The notes under the pieces: model-generated | The model's database searches: none | What the model was told of the DNA's origin: nothing | The model's input: only the letters and a program-made list of their open reading frames with translations | In this document: positions 23,739-33,153 of the stretch, in pieces | How positions within the stretch are numbered: the first letter of the stretch is position 1 | Layout of the letters: each line of letters begins with the position of its first letter | Assembly (NCBI RefSeq): GCF_002807685.1 | Contig: NZ_PEAX01000001.1 | Coordinates: 1-64,000, forward strand | Length of the DNA: 64,000 nucleotides | DNA from: Neoalteromonas flava | GTDB taxonomy: Bacteria; Pseudomonadota; Gammaproteobacteria; Enterobacterales; Alteromonadaceae | Reading direction: 5' to 3' | Program-made: the position numbers and the translations under genes

Positions 23739-24371
23739 ATGCCAACTGCAAGAGAAAATAATCACATTGAAGCGATCATGGACGCACTAGACAGCTTGCG
23801 CCCTGAATTACGTCTTGGGATAAGTGAGTTTGACTTATTACAGCGGCTGATGGAGGCGCCGTATGCACTATTTAAACCTGACGCGCTGCAAGGCTCGTTA
23901 GCCTTATTTCAAAGCCATTTTATTCTATTTCACTGCCTGTATCGGATGCGCCAGGAGTGGCGCGCTTTGCACGTGGGTGAACTGCAGATTCATACCACTA
24001 ATATACAATTACAACCGTATCAGCCCCCCAAAGCAGCACTTACGCAGAGCGATAAGTTACAAGAGTACTATTTAGATTGGGCGCATTTTGCCAGCACCAG
24101 TGGCGCAGATGTGGATGAGCTATTGGAGCAGTTTTGGCTACAATTTGGCACCACGACCAATGCCACTATAGAGCCACAGGCGTTAACCGAGAGTTTGACA
24201 GTAATGGGGTTGGAAGAGAGTGCAGCAAGTGACTTGGTAACGGTAAAACAATGCTATAAACGCTTACTGCACCAGCATCACCCGGATAAAGGGGGCGATG
24301 CTGCCCACGCCCAACGCATAGTTGCTGCATACCGAACGTTAAGGCGTTATGCGCAACAGAACAACGGGTAA
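23739..24371 (+). CDS. DnaJ-related protein with C-terminal J domain
   Basis: 210 aa from ATG 23739; the frame is open upstream only inside the preceding gene. Residues 1-140 match the DnaJ-related N-terminal family (PF12339 as I recall it): LRLGISEFDLLQRLMEAPYALFKP, LFQSHFILFHCLYRMRQEWR, LQIHTTNIQLQPYQP, KLQEYYLDWAHFASTSG. The C-terminal J domain holds the HPD tripeptide at 181-183 (LLHQHHPDKGGD), required to stimulate an Hsp70 partner. It is therefore a probable DnaK co-chaperone with specialised clients. It overlaps nothing and is convergent with the YceI gene. Confidence 0.88.
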   Translation: MPTARENNHIEAIMDALDSLRPELRLGISEFDLLQRLMEAPYALFKPDALQGSLALFQSHFILFHCLYRMRQEWRALHVGELQIHTTNIQLQPYQPPKAALTQSDKLQEYYLDWAHFASTSGADVDELLEQFWLQFGTTTNATIEPQALTESLTVMGLEESAASDLVTVKQCYKRLLHQHHPDKGGDAAHAQRIVAAYRTLRRYAQQNNG

Positions 24372-24387
24372 ATAGGTATGCAGTCAG

Positions 24388-25011
24388 TTATTTACTGAGG
24401 GCAAATTCGCCTTCTATCATCACCTCCACATCATCGCCTATATTCGGTACAAACTTATCCATACCCCAAAGACTCCGCTTGACGGTAGTGGTTGCAGAGA
24501 ATCCCATCGTGGGTAAACCGCTAAAAGGTTGCTTTAACATTGCACCGTTGAGTGTAACATCCATGCTTACCGATTTGGTTTGACCGAGAAAGGTTAAATC
24601 GCCGGTCATTGTGGCCTGTTTATCATTGAGCATGGTTATACTGGTTGACGAGAACGTAATCGCTGGATATTCCCCCGCATTAAACCAACCACTGTCTTGC
24701 GCTAACGTTTTATCAAAATCTTCCTGCTCTGGATCAGGATAAGCGGTTTGTATCGAGGTTGGATCAATCGTCACATTGACTTTACTGGCCGCAATATCGC
24801 TAGGATCAAAATCGATGGATGCATCAAAACGGGTAAAGCGCGCGGTATAGTCAGACAAACCAAAGTGTGAGACTTTCCATACGATACTGGCGTGGGTTAA
24901 ATCGAGCTTGTATTCACCCGCCGGTAATTCAGAAAACGGACTCTTTGCAAACACCCAACTAATGCAGCCGGTGAGTGTCAGTAAAACGACGAGGAATAAC
25001 TTCTTGCTCAT
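24388..25011 (-). CDS. YceI family periplasmic protein
   Basis: 207 aa of the YceI lipocalin-like family, which binds isoprenoid-type lipids such as polyprenyl chains. The signature runs from GEYKLDLTHASIVWKVSHFGLSDYTARFTRFDASIDFDPSD through DKTLAQDSGWFNAGEYPAITFSSTSI to GDLTFLGQTKSVSMDVTL and GFSATTTVKRSLWGMDKFVPNIGDDVEVMIEGEF. The N-terminal signal contains LTGC at residues 13-16, a possible lipobox; otherwise cleavage would follow VFA near residue 22. ATG 25011 has AGACACCT upstream, a weak ribosome site. Confidence 0.92.
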   Translation of the reverse strand: MSKKLFLVVLLTLTGCISWVFAKSPFSELPAGEYKLDLTHASIVWKVSHFGLSDYTARFTRFDASIDFDPSDIAASKVNVTIDPTSIQTAYPDPEQEDFDKTLAQDSGWFNAGEYPAITFSSTSITMLNDKQATMTGDLTFLGQTKSVSMDVTLNGAMLKQPFSGLPTMGFSATTTVKRSLWGMDKFVPNIGDDVEVMIEGEFALSK

Positions 25012-25081
25012 AGGTGTCTCCAGATAATCTGCTCAACCATTGTTACGCCAATGCAGCTACTTCAGATTAGTTGCAGAAAAA

Positions 25082-25636
25082 TTAGTGCTGCACAGCCTTG
25101 AGTTGGTAAGTCTCTACCTGCATATCACCAAGCGGATCGCGGTGTAATCCAGAGCTTAGGTATTGCATCCCAAGCTTCTTCATGATCGCAATTGAAGCGG
25201 TATTTTCAGCAACTGCTATAGCAGAGAACACCTGTACATCAGTGTTTTTTTGTAATTGTGCCATTACCTGTGCAGCGGCCTCAGTCGCATACCCCCTGCC
25301 CCAATAGGGTTGCATAAACCGCCAGCCCAACTCCAGATTTTGCCACTGTGGTTCAGCGCTAAAAAAATGCATGGGGCGGACTAAAATCCAACCGATAAAA
25401 GCCTTGCTCGCGCGCTCAAATACCCCCCACATACCCCAGCCTTTGTCTGGGTTAGTATAGGACGCCAAACGCGGCAACATAACCTCTTGCAATTGTTGTC
25501 GGGACGTTGCAATTCCACCGTTGATAAAATGCATGACTTGCGGGTCCTGGTCGAGAGCATATAAGCACTCGATGTCGTCAGCCGAGGCAGGATCTAAAAG
25601 ACGAAACGAAAGCCGAGCACTGGGAGGGATGGTCAT
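25082..25636 (-). CDS. GNAT-family acetyltransferase (RimJ/RimL type)
   Basis: 184 aa from ATG 25636, which overlaps the stop of the upstream gene by one base; GTG 25642 is in frame two codons earlier. The fold markers are LSFRLLDPASADDIECLYALDQDPQVMHFINGG near the start, the beta-bulge region LGWRFMQPYWGRGYATEAAAQVM (acetyl-CoA loop, about residues 95-118) and FSAIAVAENTASIAIMKKLGMQYL. Such enzymes acetylate N-terminal amines or small molecules; the substrate is not predictable here. Probably co-transcribed with the STAS-like gene upstream. Confidence 0.88.
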   Translation of the reverse strand: MTIPPSARLSFRLLDPASADDIECLYALDQDPQVMHFINGGIATSRQQLQEVMLPRLASYTNPDKGWGMWGVFERASKAFIGWILVRPMHFFSAEPQWQNLELGWRFMQPYWGRGYATEAAAQVMAQLQKNTDVQVFSAIAVAENTASIAIMKKLGMQYLSSGLHRDPLGDMQVETYQLKAVQH

Positions 25637-25998
25637 TAGCACTGCTCAAGAAACTGATAGATAGAATCAACAACAATTACATTGGCTCCCGCAGCATTAG
25701 CCGTTTCGGCATAGAACTGCGCACCTTTTCGATGACTTGGATCTTTAGCGATGACGCCAATCCGGAGCTGTGGCGTAATACCACTTTCAATGATCGCGAG
25801 TTTAGCAAACGCCATTGCATTGTCTTCGCTAATTGCAATTGATTCTGCCTGCGAATAATCATAAACCACGCGCAAATATTCGCGGCAAAGGCGCAAAAAC
25901 TCAGGGTCTTTGTGTACCGACATGACATCATGCGCGTACACGTCTCCGGTCAACGTTACGACGATCAGTGATTCTTTTAGTTTATACTGACTTGCCAA
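25636..25998 (-). CDS. Small STAS/SpoIIAA-like protein, unknown function
   Basis: 120 aa starting at TTG 25998, with AAAGG about nine bases upstream. The sequence alternates strands and helices in a Rossmann-like order (SLIVVTLTGDVYAHDVM, YLRVVYDYSQAESI, LRIGVIAKDP, GANVIVVDSIYQFLEQC), as in SpoIIAA-like STAS domains. The similarity is structural pattern only. No signal peptide or catalytic motif is seen. Its stop overlaps the GNAT start, suggesting coupled translation. Confidence 0.65.
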   Translation of the reverse strand: MASQYKLKESLIVVTLTGDVYAHDVMSVHKDPEFLRLCREYLRVVYDYSQAESIAISEDNAMAFAKLAIIESGITPQLRIGVIAKDPSHRKGAQFYAETANAAGANVIVVDSIYQFLEQC

Positions 25999-26072
25999 TA
26001 CTCATTACCTTTACGTTTTGTAACTTCACTATTAACACAAGCCACGGCCTTTGAATATGCCTAAAATAACCT

Positions 26073-26774
26073 TTACACCTGTTGCAGCTGTTGGTGAATA
26101 TTGCTCACCAATGCATTAGGAATACATAGCTGCCGAGCTAGAGCATCGAGATATTCGGCCGATGCAGGCTGCCCTAAGTCAATGGCACTGGCGCTAGCTG
26201 CATAGACTTCGATACCGGTTTGTGCGTCGGGAACCGCTGCCACTAATGCAGGTAATGTCATGGGCTTACGCAGTTCATCAAACAACGTAGCTTTCTCTTC
26301 TACACTGAGATCCAGAGTTTCGACTTGTTCAAAAATATGGTTTCGTTCAGCATCGTCAATATGCCCGTCGGCATAAGCAGCTGCAATCATAGCGCGCATT
26401 AATAGTAATTGGCCCGATTCATTTTGCTCATCAACAACCTCATTGAACTGCTCCTCGTGAAGACGCGCTGGCGCGTAGTTAAAACTGTTGGCTTGCGGCA
26501 ATGTTTGCTGTTGTGGCTTTGAGTAGGTATGTGCTGTAGTGCTGGGTTGCCCGGCTGTAGCCTGTTTTGGATTGGACGAATATTGCTGATAGGCTTTCCA
26601 AGCGAGACCGCCCACAGCAGCAAGGGCGCCTACCTTCAACGCGGTTTTACCGGCTTTACGCCCTTTTTTGCTGGTGACCATACTGGTTAAACCGCCACCA
26701 GCAACCCCGCCTAAAAACCCGCTGATTGCGCCCGACTTGGATAAACCACCGACTAACTTTTGTAGATCGCGCAT
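26073..26774 (-). CDS. DUF533 / YebE-like protein with TerB-like domain
   Basis: 233 aa. The N-terminal 60 residues are Gly- and Ala-rich with a hydrophobic segment (GAISGFLGGVAGGGLTSMV; TALKVGALAAVGGLAWKAYQQY) that could contact a membrane. A low-complexity linker rich in Gln, Thr and Pro (about 68-100) follows. The C-terminal 130 residues are an all-helical TerB-like domain: LLMRAMIAAAYADGHIDDAERNHIFEQVETLDLS, with acidic D/E residues of the metal-binding type, then EVYAASASAIDLGQPASAEYLDALARQLCIPNALV. This matches the DUF533 family of stress-induced proteins of unknown role. Confidence 0.88.
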   Translation of the reverse strand: MRDLQKLVGGLSKSGAISGFLGGVAGGGLTSMVTSKKGRKAGKTALKVGALAAVGGLAWKAYQQYSSNPKQATAGQPSTTAHTYSKPQQQTLPQANSFNYAPARLHEEQFNEVVDEQNESGQLLLMRAMIAAAYADGHIDDAERNHIFEQVETLDLSVEEKATLFDELRKPMTLPALVAAVPDAQTGIEVYAASASAIDLGQPASAEYLDALARQLCIPNALVSNIHQQLQQV

Positions 26775-26964
26775 GTTGTTCTCCTTGATGTTTAACCCAG
26801 CTTACGCTCGCTAAGCCACAATGAATACCTGATGTTTATTGATCGTTTATTCGTTTTAAGTGAGCTTTTAGACCACTTTTTTTCAAGTCTTAATCAATTG
26901 CTTGAATGACGTATCAACGCTCACTGTGGCACACTAGGGAAATGATAACCTTGCCCGACACGCT

Positions 26965-28752
26965 ATGCGCCGCTCTCGTAACATTACAGATCATGACAAA
27001 CCGATAAACTGGCAGATATTCAGAAAGTTGTGGCCTTACCTGTTGGAATTTAAACAACGCGTATGGCTAGCCATTGGCTGCTTAGTGGCGGCTAAAATAG
27101 CCAGTGTTGGATTACCCTTTGTATTAAAACATACCGTCGATGCGCTGAATGTCAGCACCACTCAAGCCCAGCTGTTAGTTGTGCCAATCGCCCTTATTGT
27201 CGCCTATGGCGTGCTGCGCTTGGCCAATGTTTTGCTCGGAGAAATCCGCGATACGCTATTTGGGCGTGTCACCGAGCGCGCGATGCGGCGGCTTGGCTTA
27301 ACCGTTTTTAAACACCTGCATGCGCTTGATTTAGATTTTCACTTGAGCCGCCAGACCGGTGGGCTATCACGAGATATTGAACGTGGCACCAGTGGGATCA
27401 GCTTCTTAATGCGCTTTATGGTATTCAATATCGGGCCGACCTTGCTTGAGATCGGTTTGGTTGTTGGCATTTTAATGTTCAATTACGGCATTGCCTTTGC
27501 GGGGATCATTTTGATTTCGGTAGTAACCTATGTGGCTTTTTCCGTCAAAGCCACAGACTGGCGCACCCGTTACGTACGAGCAATGAATCAGGCCGATAAC
27601 ACCACCTCGACCCGCGCGATTGATAGTCTGATCAATTTTGAAACCGTGAAGTATTTTGGCAACGAACGTTATGAGGCCAAGCGCTATGACCATGATCTGG
27701 CTGACTGGGAAACGGCTCGTCGCCGGAATCGATTGTCACTGTTTGCACTCAATGGTGGGCAGGCATTGATTATTGCTGCCGCCATGACGTCAATGATGGC
27801 GCTAGCAGCTGTGCGCGTGGCTGACGGCGAGATGACTATTGGTGATTTTGTTCTGATCAACGCTTTTACTATGCAGATCTTTATGCCACTGAACTTTTTG
27901 GGATTTGTTTACCGTGAGATCCGTGGCTCATTGGCGAATATTGATAACTTGTTTGACTTGCTTGCTCAGCAACCCAAAGTCAATGATTTGCCCGATGCAA
28001 GCGTATTGCCGCAAGCCAGTGGACAGATCCGGTTTGAGCAAGTCTCCTTTGGTTATTCAACAGAACGCCAAATCTTGCATAACCTTAGCTTTACCATCTA
28101 CCCCGGCCAAAAAGTCGCCATTGTGGGCGAGAGTGGCTCAGGTAAATCAACCATTGTTAAACTACTCTTTCGCTTTTACGACCCTACTAATGGTCAAATC
28201 ACAATTGACGATATACCAATCCAATCGGTGACGCAGACGTCGCTTCGTCAGCAAATTGGAATGGTACCGCAAGACACCGTTTTGTTTAACGATACCCTAT
28301 TGGAAAACATTCGCTATGGCCGCCCTACTGCGAGTGATGAAGAAGTTAACGAAGCGATCCGTTTAGCGCATTTGGATAGCTTTATCGCCAGTTTGCCTAA
28401 AGGCGGTGATACACAAGTTGGTGAGCGCGGTTTGAAGCTCTCTGGCGGCGAAAAGCAGCGCGTAGCGATCGCGCGGACTATCTTGAAACGCCCGCCAATT
28501 TTAGTCTTTGATGAAGCCACATCATCACTGGATTCTGAGTCTGAAAAAGCCATTTTACGCGCCTTGCGGGACATTGCGCGCGGGCACACCAGCATCATGA
28601 TTGCCCATCGACTCTCGACCATTGTGGATGCCGATAACATTCTAGTGTTGGATAAAGGGCGTTTGCTCGAGCAAGGCTCGCACAATGAGTTAATAGCGCG
28701 GAACGGCCGCTATGCGGCGTTGTGGCACGCCCAACAAAAGCAGGACGATTAG
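26965..28752 (+). CDS. ABC exporter of the Atm1/HMT1 type
   Basis: 595 aa half-transporter with an N-terminal six-helix permease domain (about residues 20-320) and a C-terminal ATPase. Nucleotide-binding motifs: Walker A GESGSGKST at about 388-396, Q-loop GMVPQDTVLFND, signature LSGGEKQR, Walker B ILVFDEATSSLD, and the H-loop IMIAHRLSTI. The permease segment FHLSRQTGGLSRDIERGTSGISFLMRFMVFNIGPTLLEI is typical of Atm1-like proteins, which export glutathione-linked metal or sulfur compounds across the inner membrane. ATG 26965 lacks a strong ribosome site. The gene is alone on the plus strand; its stop is four bases from the convergent gene. Confidence 0.92.
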   Translation: MRRSRNITDHDKPINWQIFRKLWPYLLEFKQRVWLAIGCLVAAKIASVGLPFVLKHTVDALNVSTTQAQLLVVPIALIVAYGVLRLANVLLGEIRDTLFGRVTERAMRRLGLTVFKHLHALDLDFHLSRQTGGLSRDIERGTSGISFLMRFMVFNIGPTLLEIGLVVGILMFNYGIAFAGIILISVVTYVAFSVKATDWRTRYVRAMNQADNTTSTRAIDSLINFETVKYFGNERYEAKRYDHDLADWETARRRNRLSLFALNGGQALIIAAAMTSMMALAAVRVADGEMTIGDFVLINAFTMQIFMPLNFLGFVYREIRGSLANIDNLFDLLAQQPKVNDLPDASVLPQASGQIRFEQVSFGYSTERQILHNLSFTIYPGQKVAIVGESGSGKSTIVKLLFRFYDPTNGQITIDDIPIQSVTQTSLRQQIGMVPQDTVLFNDTLLENIRYGRPTASDEEVNEAIRLAHLDSFIASLPKGGDTQVGERGLKLSGGEKQRVAIARTILKRPPILVFDEATSSLDSESEKAILRALRDIARGHTSIMIAHRLSTIVDADNILVLDKGRLLEQGSHNELIARNGRYAALWHAQQKQDD

Positions 28753-28755
28753 GAC

Positions 28756-29415
28756 CTATTTGACGAGTGCTGCTTCATATTGTGCTAACAATTGCTGCCC
28801 GCGTGGCGTGTTTTGAAAGACCACCCAAAGCGTTTCCTTCGGTAAAACGATGATTGACTCAACCCTGTCACGCAGTGACTCTGGCAAGTTGTGCGCGTAG
28901 TCTAAGATTACCTCTATTTTACCGGATTCTAACAACGCAAACGCGCGCCCAACATCGTCGTAACGAAGATGCGAAGTGTAATTGTCTAATAACCCTTCAA
29001 ACTGATAACCATTGCGCCACGCCACTAGCTTACCATCAATATCAGAGACGCTTGCTAACCTAACTTTTTCGGGTAAGTAAAACGCTCGAAGTTCGTTTTC
29101 AATATCAATGGGCGCTTTGGGGTAGAGTTTATCAGGGTATGTGGTGCGGTAGACGCCCACCAGAATATCCGCCCGTTGCGCCAGAAATAATCGGCGTGCG
29201 CGCTCAAACTCGCTGATATCCCAACGAATCGTGTGAGTATCTTGAAAAGCAGTTCGCAGAGGGTCGAGATAGGTGCCACTGCCATCGGGTTCGACAAACC
29301 CTGGCCAGTGCGCACCGGCCACCGTTACGCTTTTCGTTTGCGCGCTGGTGATAGAGGGTGCTAAAGAAATTACTGAGGCAAAAAACCAAACTACCGCTTG
29401 CCAATAAAGTCGCAT
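28756..29415 (-). CDS. Periplasmic solute-binding-like protein (SBP_bac_3 type)
   Basis: 219 aa from ATG 29415; ATG 29424 and 29451 are also in frame with no clear ribosome site. The signal peptide (MRLYWQAVVWFFASVISLAPSITSAQ) is followed by a short type-II binding-protein fold: VTVAGAHWPGFVEPDGSGTYLDPLRTAF, SEFERARRLFLAQRADILVGVYRT, GKLVAWRNGYQFEGLL, DDVGRAFALLESGKIEVILDY. Proteins of this short, orphan kind often sit beside sensor proteins rather than transporters. No permease or sensor is adjacent, so the ligand and use are unknown. Confidence 0.78.
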   Translation of the reverse strand: MRLYWQAVVWFFASVISLAPSITSAQTKSVTVAGAHWPGFVEPDGSGTYLDPLRTAFQDTHTIRWDISEFERARRLFLAQRADILVGVYRTTYPDKLYPKAPIDIENELRAFYLPEKVRLASVSDIDGKLVAWRNGYQFEGLLDNYTSHLRYDDVGRAFALLESGKIEVILDYAHNLPESLRDRVESIIVLPKETLWVVFQNTPRGQQLLAQYEAALVK

Positions 29416-29469
29416 ACTACACATCAAGTCAGGATAACTTAACCTAACCATAGTGGGTAGTTACCATTG

Positions 29470-29499
29470 CGTCAATCCGACATTATCATCGGATTGACG
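29470..29499. terminator. Perfect hairpin after the DAHP synthase gene
   Basis: 11-bp stem CGTCAATCCGA / TCGGATTGACG with loop CATTATCA. It lies 8 bases beyond the stop of the minus-strand aro gene. No T run follows on the minus strand, so it may be a transcript-end stabiliser rather than a classical terminator. Confidence 0.5.
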
Positions 29500-29506
29500 G
29501 TATGTT

Positions 29507-30859
29507 TTAGCGGTGCGTACGCAGGCGGTCTGCGACTAAGAATGCCATTTCCAAAACCTGATCGGCATTTAAGCGTGGGTCACATTGGGTTTGGTAGGCT
29601 TGGGCAAGATCATCATCACTGATCTTATATGCGCCGCCTGTGCACTCAGTCACATGTTGACCAGTCATTTCCAGGTGGATCCCTCCGGCATGCGTACCTT
29701 CTAGGGCATGAGCAGCAAAAAATTGCTGGATTTCACGCAGGATAGAGTCAAAATCGCGGGTCTTGTAACCACTGCTCGCTTTAAACGTATTGCCATGCAT
29801 GGGATCTGAACTCCATACCACATGACGCCCTTCTTGTTTTACCCGGCGCAACAATGGCGGAAGCTTCTCTGCTAAGGTGTCAGCCCCCATACGGGTAATC
29901 AAGGTTAAGCGGCCTGGATCATTCAGCGGGTTGAGTGCGTCAATCAGTTCGATCAACTCATCGCCCTGCATACTCGGCCCAATCTTCACACCAATCGGGT
30001 TATGAATGCCTTTGAAAAATTCAATGTGTGCGTGATCGAGTTGGCGCGTGCGCTCGCCAATCCATACCATGTGCGCACTACAGTCATAGGGCTTTCCGGT
30101 TAAAGTATCGATTCGAGTCAACGCCTGTTCATAATTCAGCAGTAACGCTTCATGCGAAGTAAACAATGACGTTTCGTGTAGCGTGCCAGTATTGGAAGAA
30201 TTAATGCCAATTACATTCATAAAGTCCAAGGTGTCTTGGATCCGTGTAGCCATATCATGATAGCGCTCTTTGAGTGGATTATTTTCCACAAACGCCATAT
30301 TCCAACGATTAACCTGATGTAAGTCAGCCAAACCGCCTTGAGCAAATGCACGTAATAAGTTTAATGTCGAGGCGCTGCGATGATAAGCATCCAACAGACG
30401 CGACGGATCTGGCTCGCGAGCTTCAGCGGTAAACTCAAAACTGTTAATGATGTCACCACGATAGCTGGGCAAGGTTACCCCGTTTATGGTTTCGGTATCT
30501 GCCGAGCGCGGCTTTGCATATTGCCCTGCCATGCGTGCAACCTTGGTCACCGGGCAACGCCCAGCGAAGGTTAAAACTATCGCCATCTGCAGCAGTACTT
30601 TAAAGGTATCGCGTATTTTCGGCGCATTAAACTCGTCAAAGGACTCTGCACAATCGCCGCCTTGCAGTAAAAAGCCATTGCCTAAGCACACGTCACTGAG
30701 TTGCTTGCGTAACTGCCGGGTTTCCTCCGCAAACACCAAAGGCGGATAGGTGGCTAATTTTTGCTCAACTTCATTTAACTTCGCCTGATCATTATAGGTC
30801 GGTTGCTGCAGTATGGGTTTTTCTCGCCAGCTGTCCGGTCGCCAGTTGTTCATGTGCAC
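29507..30859 (-). CDS. Class II (plant-type) DAHP synthase
   Basis: Condenses phosphoenolpyruvate and erythrose 4-phosphate to DAHP, the first step of the shikimate pathway. It has 450 aa, normal for the class II family, which is unrelated in sequence to AroF/G/H. Landmarks: [19 protein letters not shown] start, [37 protein letters not shown]-like region here [57 protein letters not shown] and [18 protein letters not shown], which supply the metal-binding Cys, His and Glu. I kept GTG 30859 because AGGA lies five bases upstream; ATG 30853 is possible. It sits downstream of btuD on the same strand (37 bases). Confidence 0.95.
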   Translation of the reverse strand: MHMNNWRPDSWREKPILQQPTYNDQAKLNEVEQKLATYPPLVFAEETRQLRKQLSDVCLGNGFLLQGGDCAESFDEFNAPKIRDTFKVLLQMAIVLTFAGRCPVTKVARMAGQYAKPRSADTETINGVTLPSYRGDIINSFEFTAEAREPDPSRLLDAYHRSASTLNLLRAFAQGGLADLHQVNRWNMAFVENNPLKERYHDMATRIQDTLDFMNVIGINSSNTGTLHETSLFTSHEALLLNYEQALTRIDTLTGKPYDCSAHMVWIGERTRQLDHAHIEFFKGIHNPIGVKIGPSMQGDELIELIDALNPLNDPGRLTLITRMGADTLAEKLPPLLRRVKQEGRHVVWSSDPMHGNTFKASSGYKTRDFDSILREIQQFFAAHALEGTHAGGIHLEMTGQHVTECTGGAYKISDDDLAQAYQTQCDPRLNADQVLEMAFLVADRLRTHR

Positions 30860-30896
30860 TCACATCCTGATTAATTGTTATCTGCGCTGAAGAATA

Positions 30897-31685
30897 TCAC
30901 AGCCTTGCGTGACTATTTAGCGCAGAAGTAAAGAATTCGTATGCATTTTCAGAATAATTAAGATAAAAATGACACTCATAACACTGGGCTAAATTGGCAG
31001 TGGTGACCACCTTATCGACCTGTCCTTCAGCCACAATCTCCCCCTTTCTTAGCAACATTGCGTGAGTTGCGTAACGATAGGCCAGGTTAATGTCATGGCA
31101 AGTCATGATGATACAGTTACCAGTACGCTGTAATTCAGCTAACAACTCCATAACGTGCAATTGAAAGACAATGTCCAGTCCTTGCAACGGCTCATCTAAC
31201 AGCAATACACCATCGCCGTGCAGCAGCAATGACCAGTGTTGCAGCAAAATTCGCGCTATTTGCACGCGTTGTAATTCACCGCCGGATAACTGAGATAGAG
31301 GGGTATCAAGGAAATTGCTGATCTGTAACGCCGCGTCGACTGCCTCAGGTATAACTACCGTGGTTGCATAGAAGCGGAGCAGTTCGGCCACAGTTAGAGC
31401 GAACTGAGAAGTGATTTCCTGCGCCAGATAACTGCGCCGACTAGCAAGTTCAGACACGCCCCAGTGTTGAATGGGACTTCCAACAAATTGCACTGAACCT
31501 TGAAATTCAGTGGGCATGCCCGCTAGCGTGGCTAGCAGCGTAGATTTACCCGCTCCGTTACTGCCTAAAATAACGTACAGGCTTCCAGCTCTAATAGTCA
31601 ATTGCGCGACTGATAAACGCTGACCCACACACAAATCATTGATTTGCAGCAACGGCAGCGTGGTACTGGATTGATCACTGCGCAC
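30897..31685 (-). CDS. btuD: Vitamin B12-type ABC importer ATPase
   Basis: 262 aa from GTG 31685, preceded by AAAGGA at seven bases; the frame is open further but would overlap btuC much more. Motifs: Walker A LGSNGAGKST, signature LSGGELQR, Walker B VLLLDEPLQGLD, H-loop MTCHDINLAYRYA. It powers the FecCD-type permease encoded just upstream (overlap of 11 bases). Assignment to cobalamin rests on the BtuCD-like subfamily pattern; iron-siderophore or heme import is the alternative. No binding protein (BtuF) is adjacent. Confidence 0.85.
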   Translation of the reverse strand: MRSDQSSTTLPLLQINDLCVGQRLSVAQLTIRAGSLYVILGSNGAGKSTLLATLAGMPTEFQGSVQFVGSPIQHWGVSELASRRSYLAQEITSQFALTVAELLRFYATTVVIPEAVDAALQISNFLDTPLSQLSGGELQRVQIARILLQHWSLLLHGDGVLLLDEPLQGLDIVFQLHVMELLAELQRTGNCIIMTCHDINLAYRYATHAMLLRKGEIVAEGQVDKVVTTANLAQCYECHFYLNYSENAYEFFTSALNSHARL

Positions 31686-32673
31686 GTAATTGTCCTTTGA
31701 GTAAAGCGTAAACAAACAGCGGACCACCAATGGTCGCAGTTAGCATTGACACTGGTAACGTGGTTACAGCCCACACCTCGGTCGCATAGCCAATGGCCAG
31801 CAGGAGTGCACTGCCTAAGAGCGCTGACGCTGGGATGACATAAATATTATCATGCCCCAACAACAGCCGGACACTGTGCGGGATCAGTAAGCCAATAAAG
31901 GCGATTGAGCCGGCCAGTGACACTGCCACTCCCACCGCAACAGCGCATGCCAGCAGTAATTGCCGGTTCACCCGCCGCACATCAACGCCCGCAGCCAGCG
32001 CGGCATCTTGGCCTAAGAATAAGCGGTTTAATTGACGCCTCTGCATGAAGATAAAGCCCAATGCGAATAAAACCAAAGGAGATGCAATGGCAAGGATCAC
32101 AACATCAGCTTGATACAAGCTTCCCATTAACCAAAAAGTTAAATTGCGCATCGCTTGGGCATCGGCAAAATAGTACAACCAGGCCACAATTGCGCCACTA
32201 ACCGTTGAAATAGCGATGCCTGCCAAAATGACCGCCACCGGCGCACCGCGCAAACGCTTAGCCATCTGATATATTAGTGCCGTCGATAACATGGCCCCCA
32301 TAAAACAAGTGAGCGGCAACATATAATGCGCGTAGGTATTTGCATCGAACAGCCCAGTCAATAACACAATCGCGGCAACCAAACTGGCACCGCTGGATAT
32401 ACCAATAATGCCAGGATCAGCAAGTGGATTCGCCAATAGCACTTGCAGAGTTGCCGCACTGGCAGAAAGTGCTGCACCGACCAAGATAGCAGTTGCGATC
32501 ATGGGCAAGGTAAAGTGCAGAAGTAGATACAGCTGTGTTGGACCTGCGTCGACCCGACGAAAATGCAATTCAAGGATTGCTGCAATCAATGCCAGCGTGA
32601 TACTGGCTAAAACGATGATTATCCAATTTTTTCGTGTACGCTGTGGATCCGCGACAGTGGTAATAGCAGACAC
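31675..32673 (-). CDS. btuC: FecCD-family permease, probable vitamin B12 importer
   Basis: 332 aa inner-membrane permease with about ten helices. FecCD hallmarks: AATLQVLLANPLADPGIIGISSGASLVAA (about residues 72-100), GVDVRRVNRQLLLACAVAVGVAVSLAGSIAFIGLLIPHSVRLLLGHD and the C-terminal LPVSMLTATIGGPLFVYALLK. The length (332) and sequence style are close to BtuC, which imports cobalamin with BtuD; a siderophore permease cannot be excluded. No cobalamin riboswitch lies upstream, where the gene follows the phosphatase gene after 15 bases. Confidence 0.87.
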   Translation of the reverse strand: MSAITTVADPQRTRKNWIIIVLASITLALIAAILELHFRRVDAGPTQLYLLLHFTLPMIATAILVGAALSASAATLQVLLANPLADPGIIGISSGASLVAAIVLLTGLFDANTYAHYMLPLTCFMGAMLSTALIYQMAKRLRGAPVAVILAGIAISTVSGAIVAWLYYFADAQAMRNLTFWLMGSLYQADVVILAIASPLVLFALGFIFMQRRQLNRLFLGQDAALAAGVDVRRVNRQLLLACAVAVGVAVSLAGSIAFIGLLIPHSVRLLLGHDNIYVIPASALLGSALLLAIGYATEVWAVTTLPVSMLTATIGGPLFVYALLKGQLRAQ

Positions 32674-32688
32674 AGCAGATCCAATCCG

Positions 32689-33153
32689 TTAACGTAATTG
32701 CTGGATCAAGGCGTCGGACGCCTCTTCGATTAGATCCAGTACTAACTCAAAGCCGCGCTGACCACCATAGTAGGGATCTGGAACCTCATCAAACTCACCA
32801 TCAATTAAGCTTAAAAACAACTTTACTTTGTGTTGATGTTCTTGTGGACAACGCTCCAGCAGATTTTTGAGGTTCTCCTCATCCATGGCAAAAATATGGT
32901 CAAAATCAATAAAATCGTTGTCATCCACCCGTCGACAGGCTATCCCTTTAAAGTCATAACCGCGTGCTTTACCCACTTTTTGCGAGCGTTGATCGGGCGC
33001 TTTTCCAATGTGATACCCGTGCGTACCGGCAGAATCGATTTTGACGCGCACTTCAGCATTTTTGCATTTTTGTCTGAATACCGCTTCTGCTGTTGGAGAA
33101 CGACAAATATTGCCTAAACAGACAAATAATACCGATGACTCTGAAGATGACAT
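32689..33153 (-). CDS. Low-molecular-weight protein tyrosine phosphatase
   Basis: 154 aa cytosolic enzyme. The phosphate loop C12-x5-R18 is in VCLGNICRSPTAEAVF, and the general acid D126 is in the DPYYGG motif near the C-terminus, so the active site is complete. Members act on phosphotyrosine in kinases of capsule or exopolysaccharide systems, or on arginine phosphate and small phosphates. No tyrosine kinase or polysaccharide genes are nearby. It heads a minus-strand run with btuC, btuD and the aro gene. Confidence 0.93.
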   Translation of the reverse strand: MSSSESSVLFVCLGNICRSPTAEAVFRQKCKNAEVRVKIDSAGTHGYHIGKAPDQRSQKVGKARGYDFKGIACRRVDDNDFIDFDHIFAMDEENLKNLLERCPQEHQHKVKLFLSLIDGEFDEVPDPYYGGQRGFELVLDLIEEASDALIQQLR

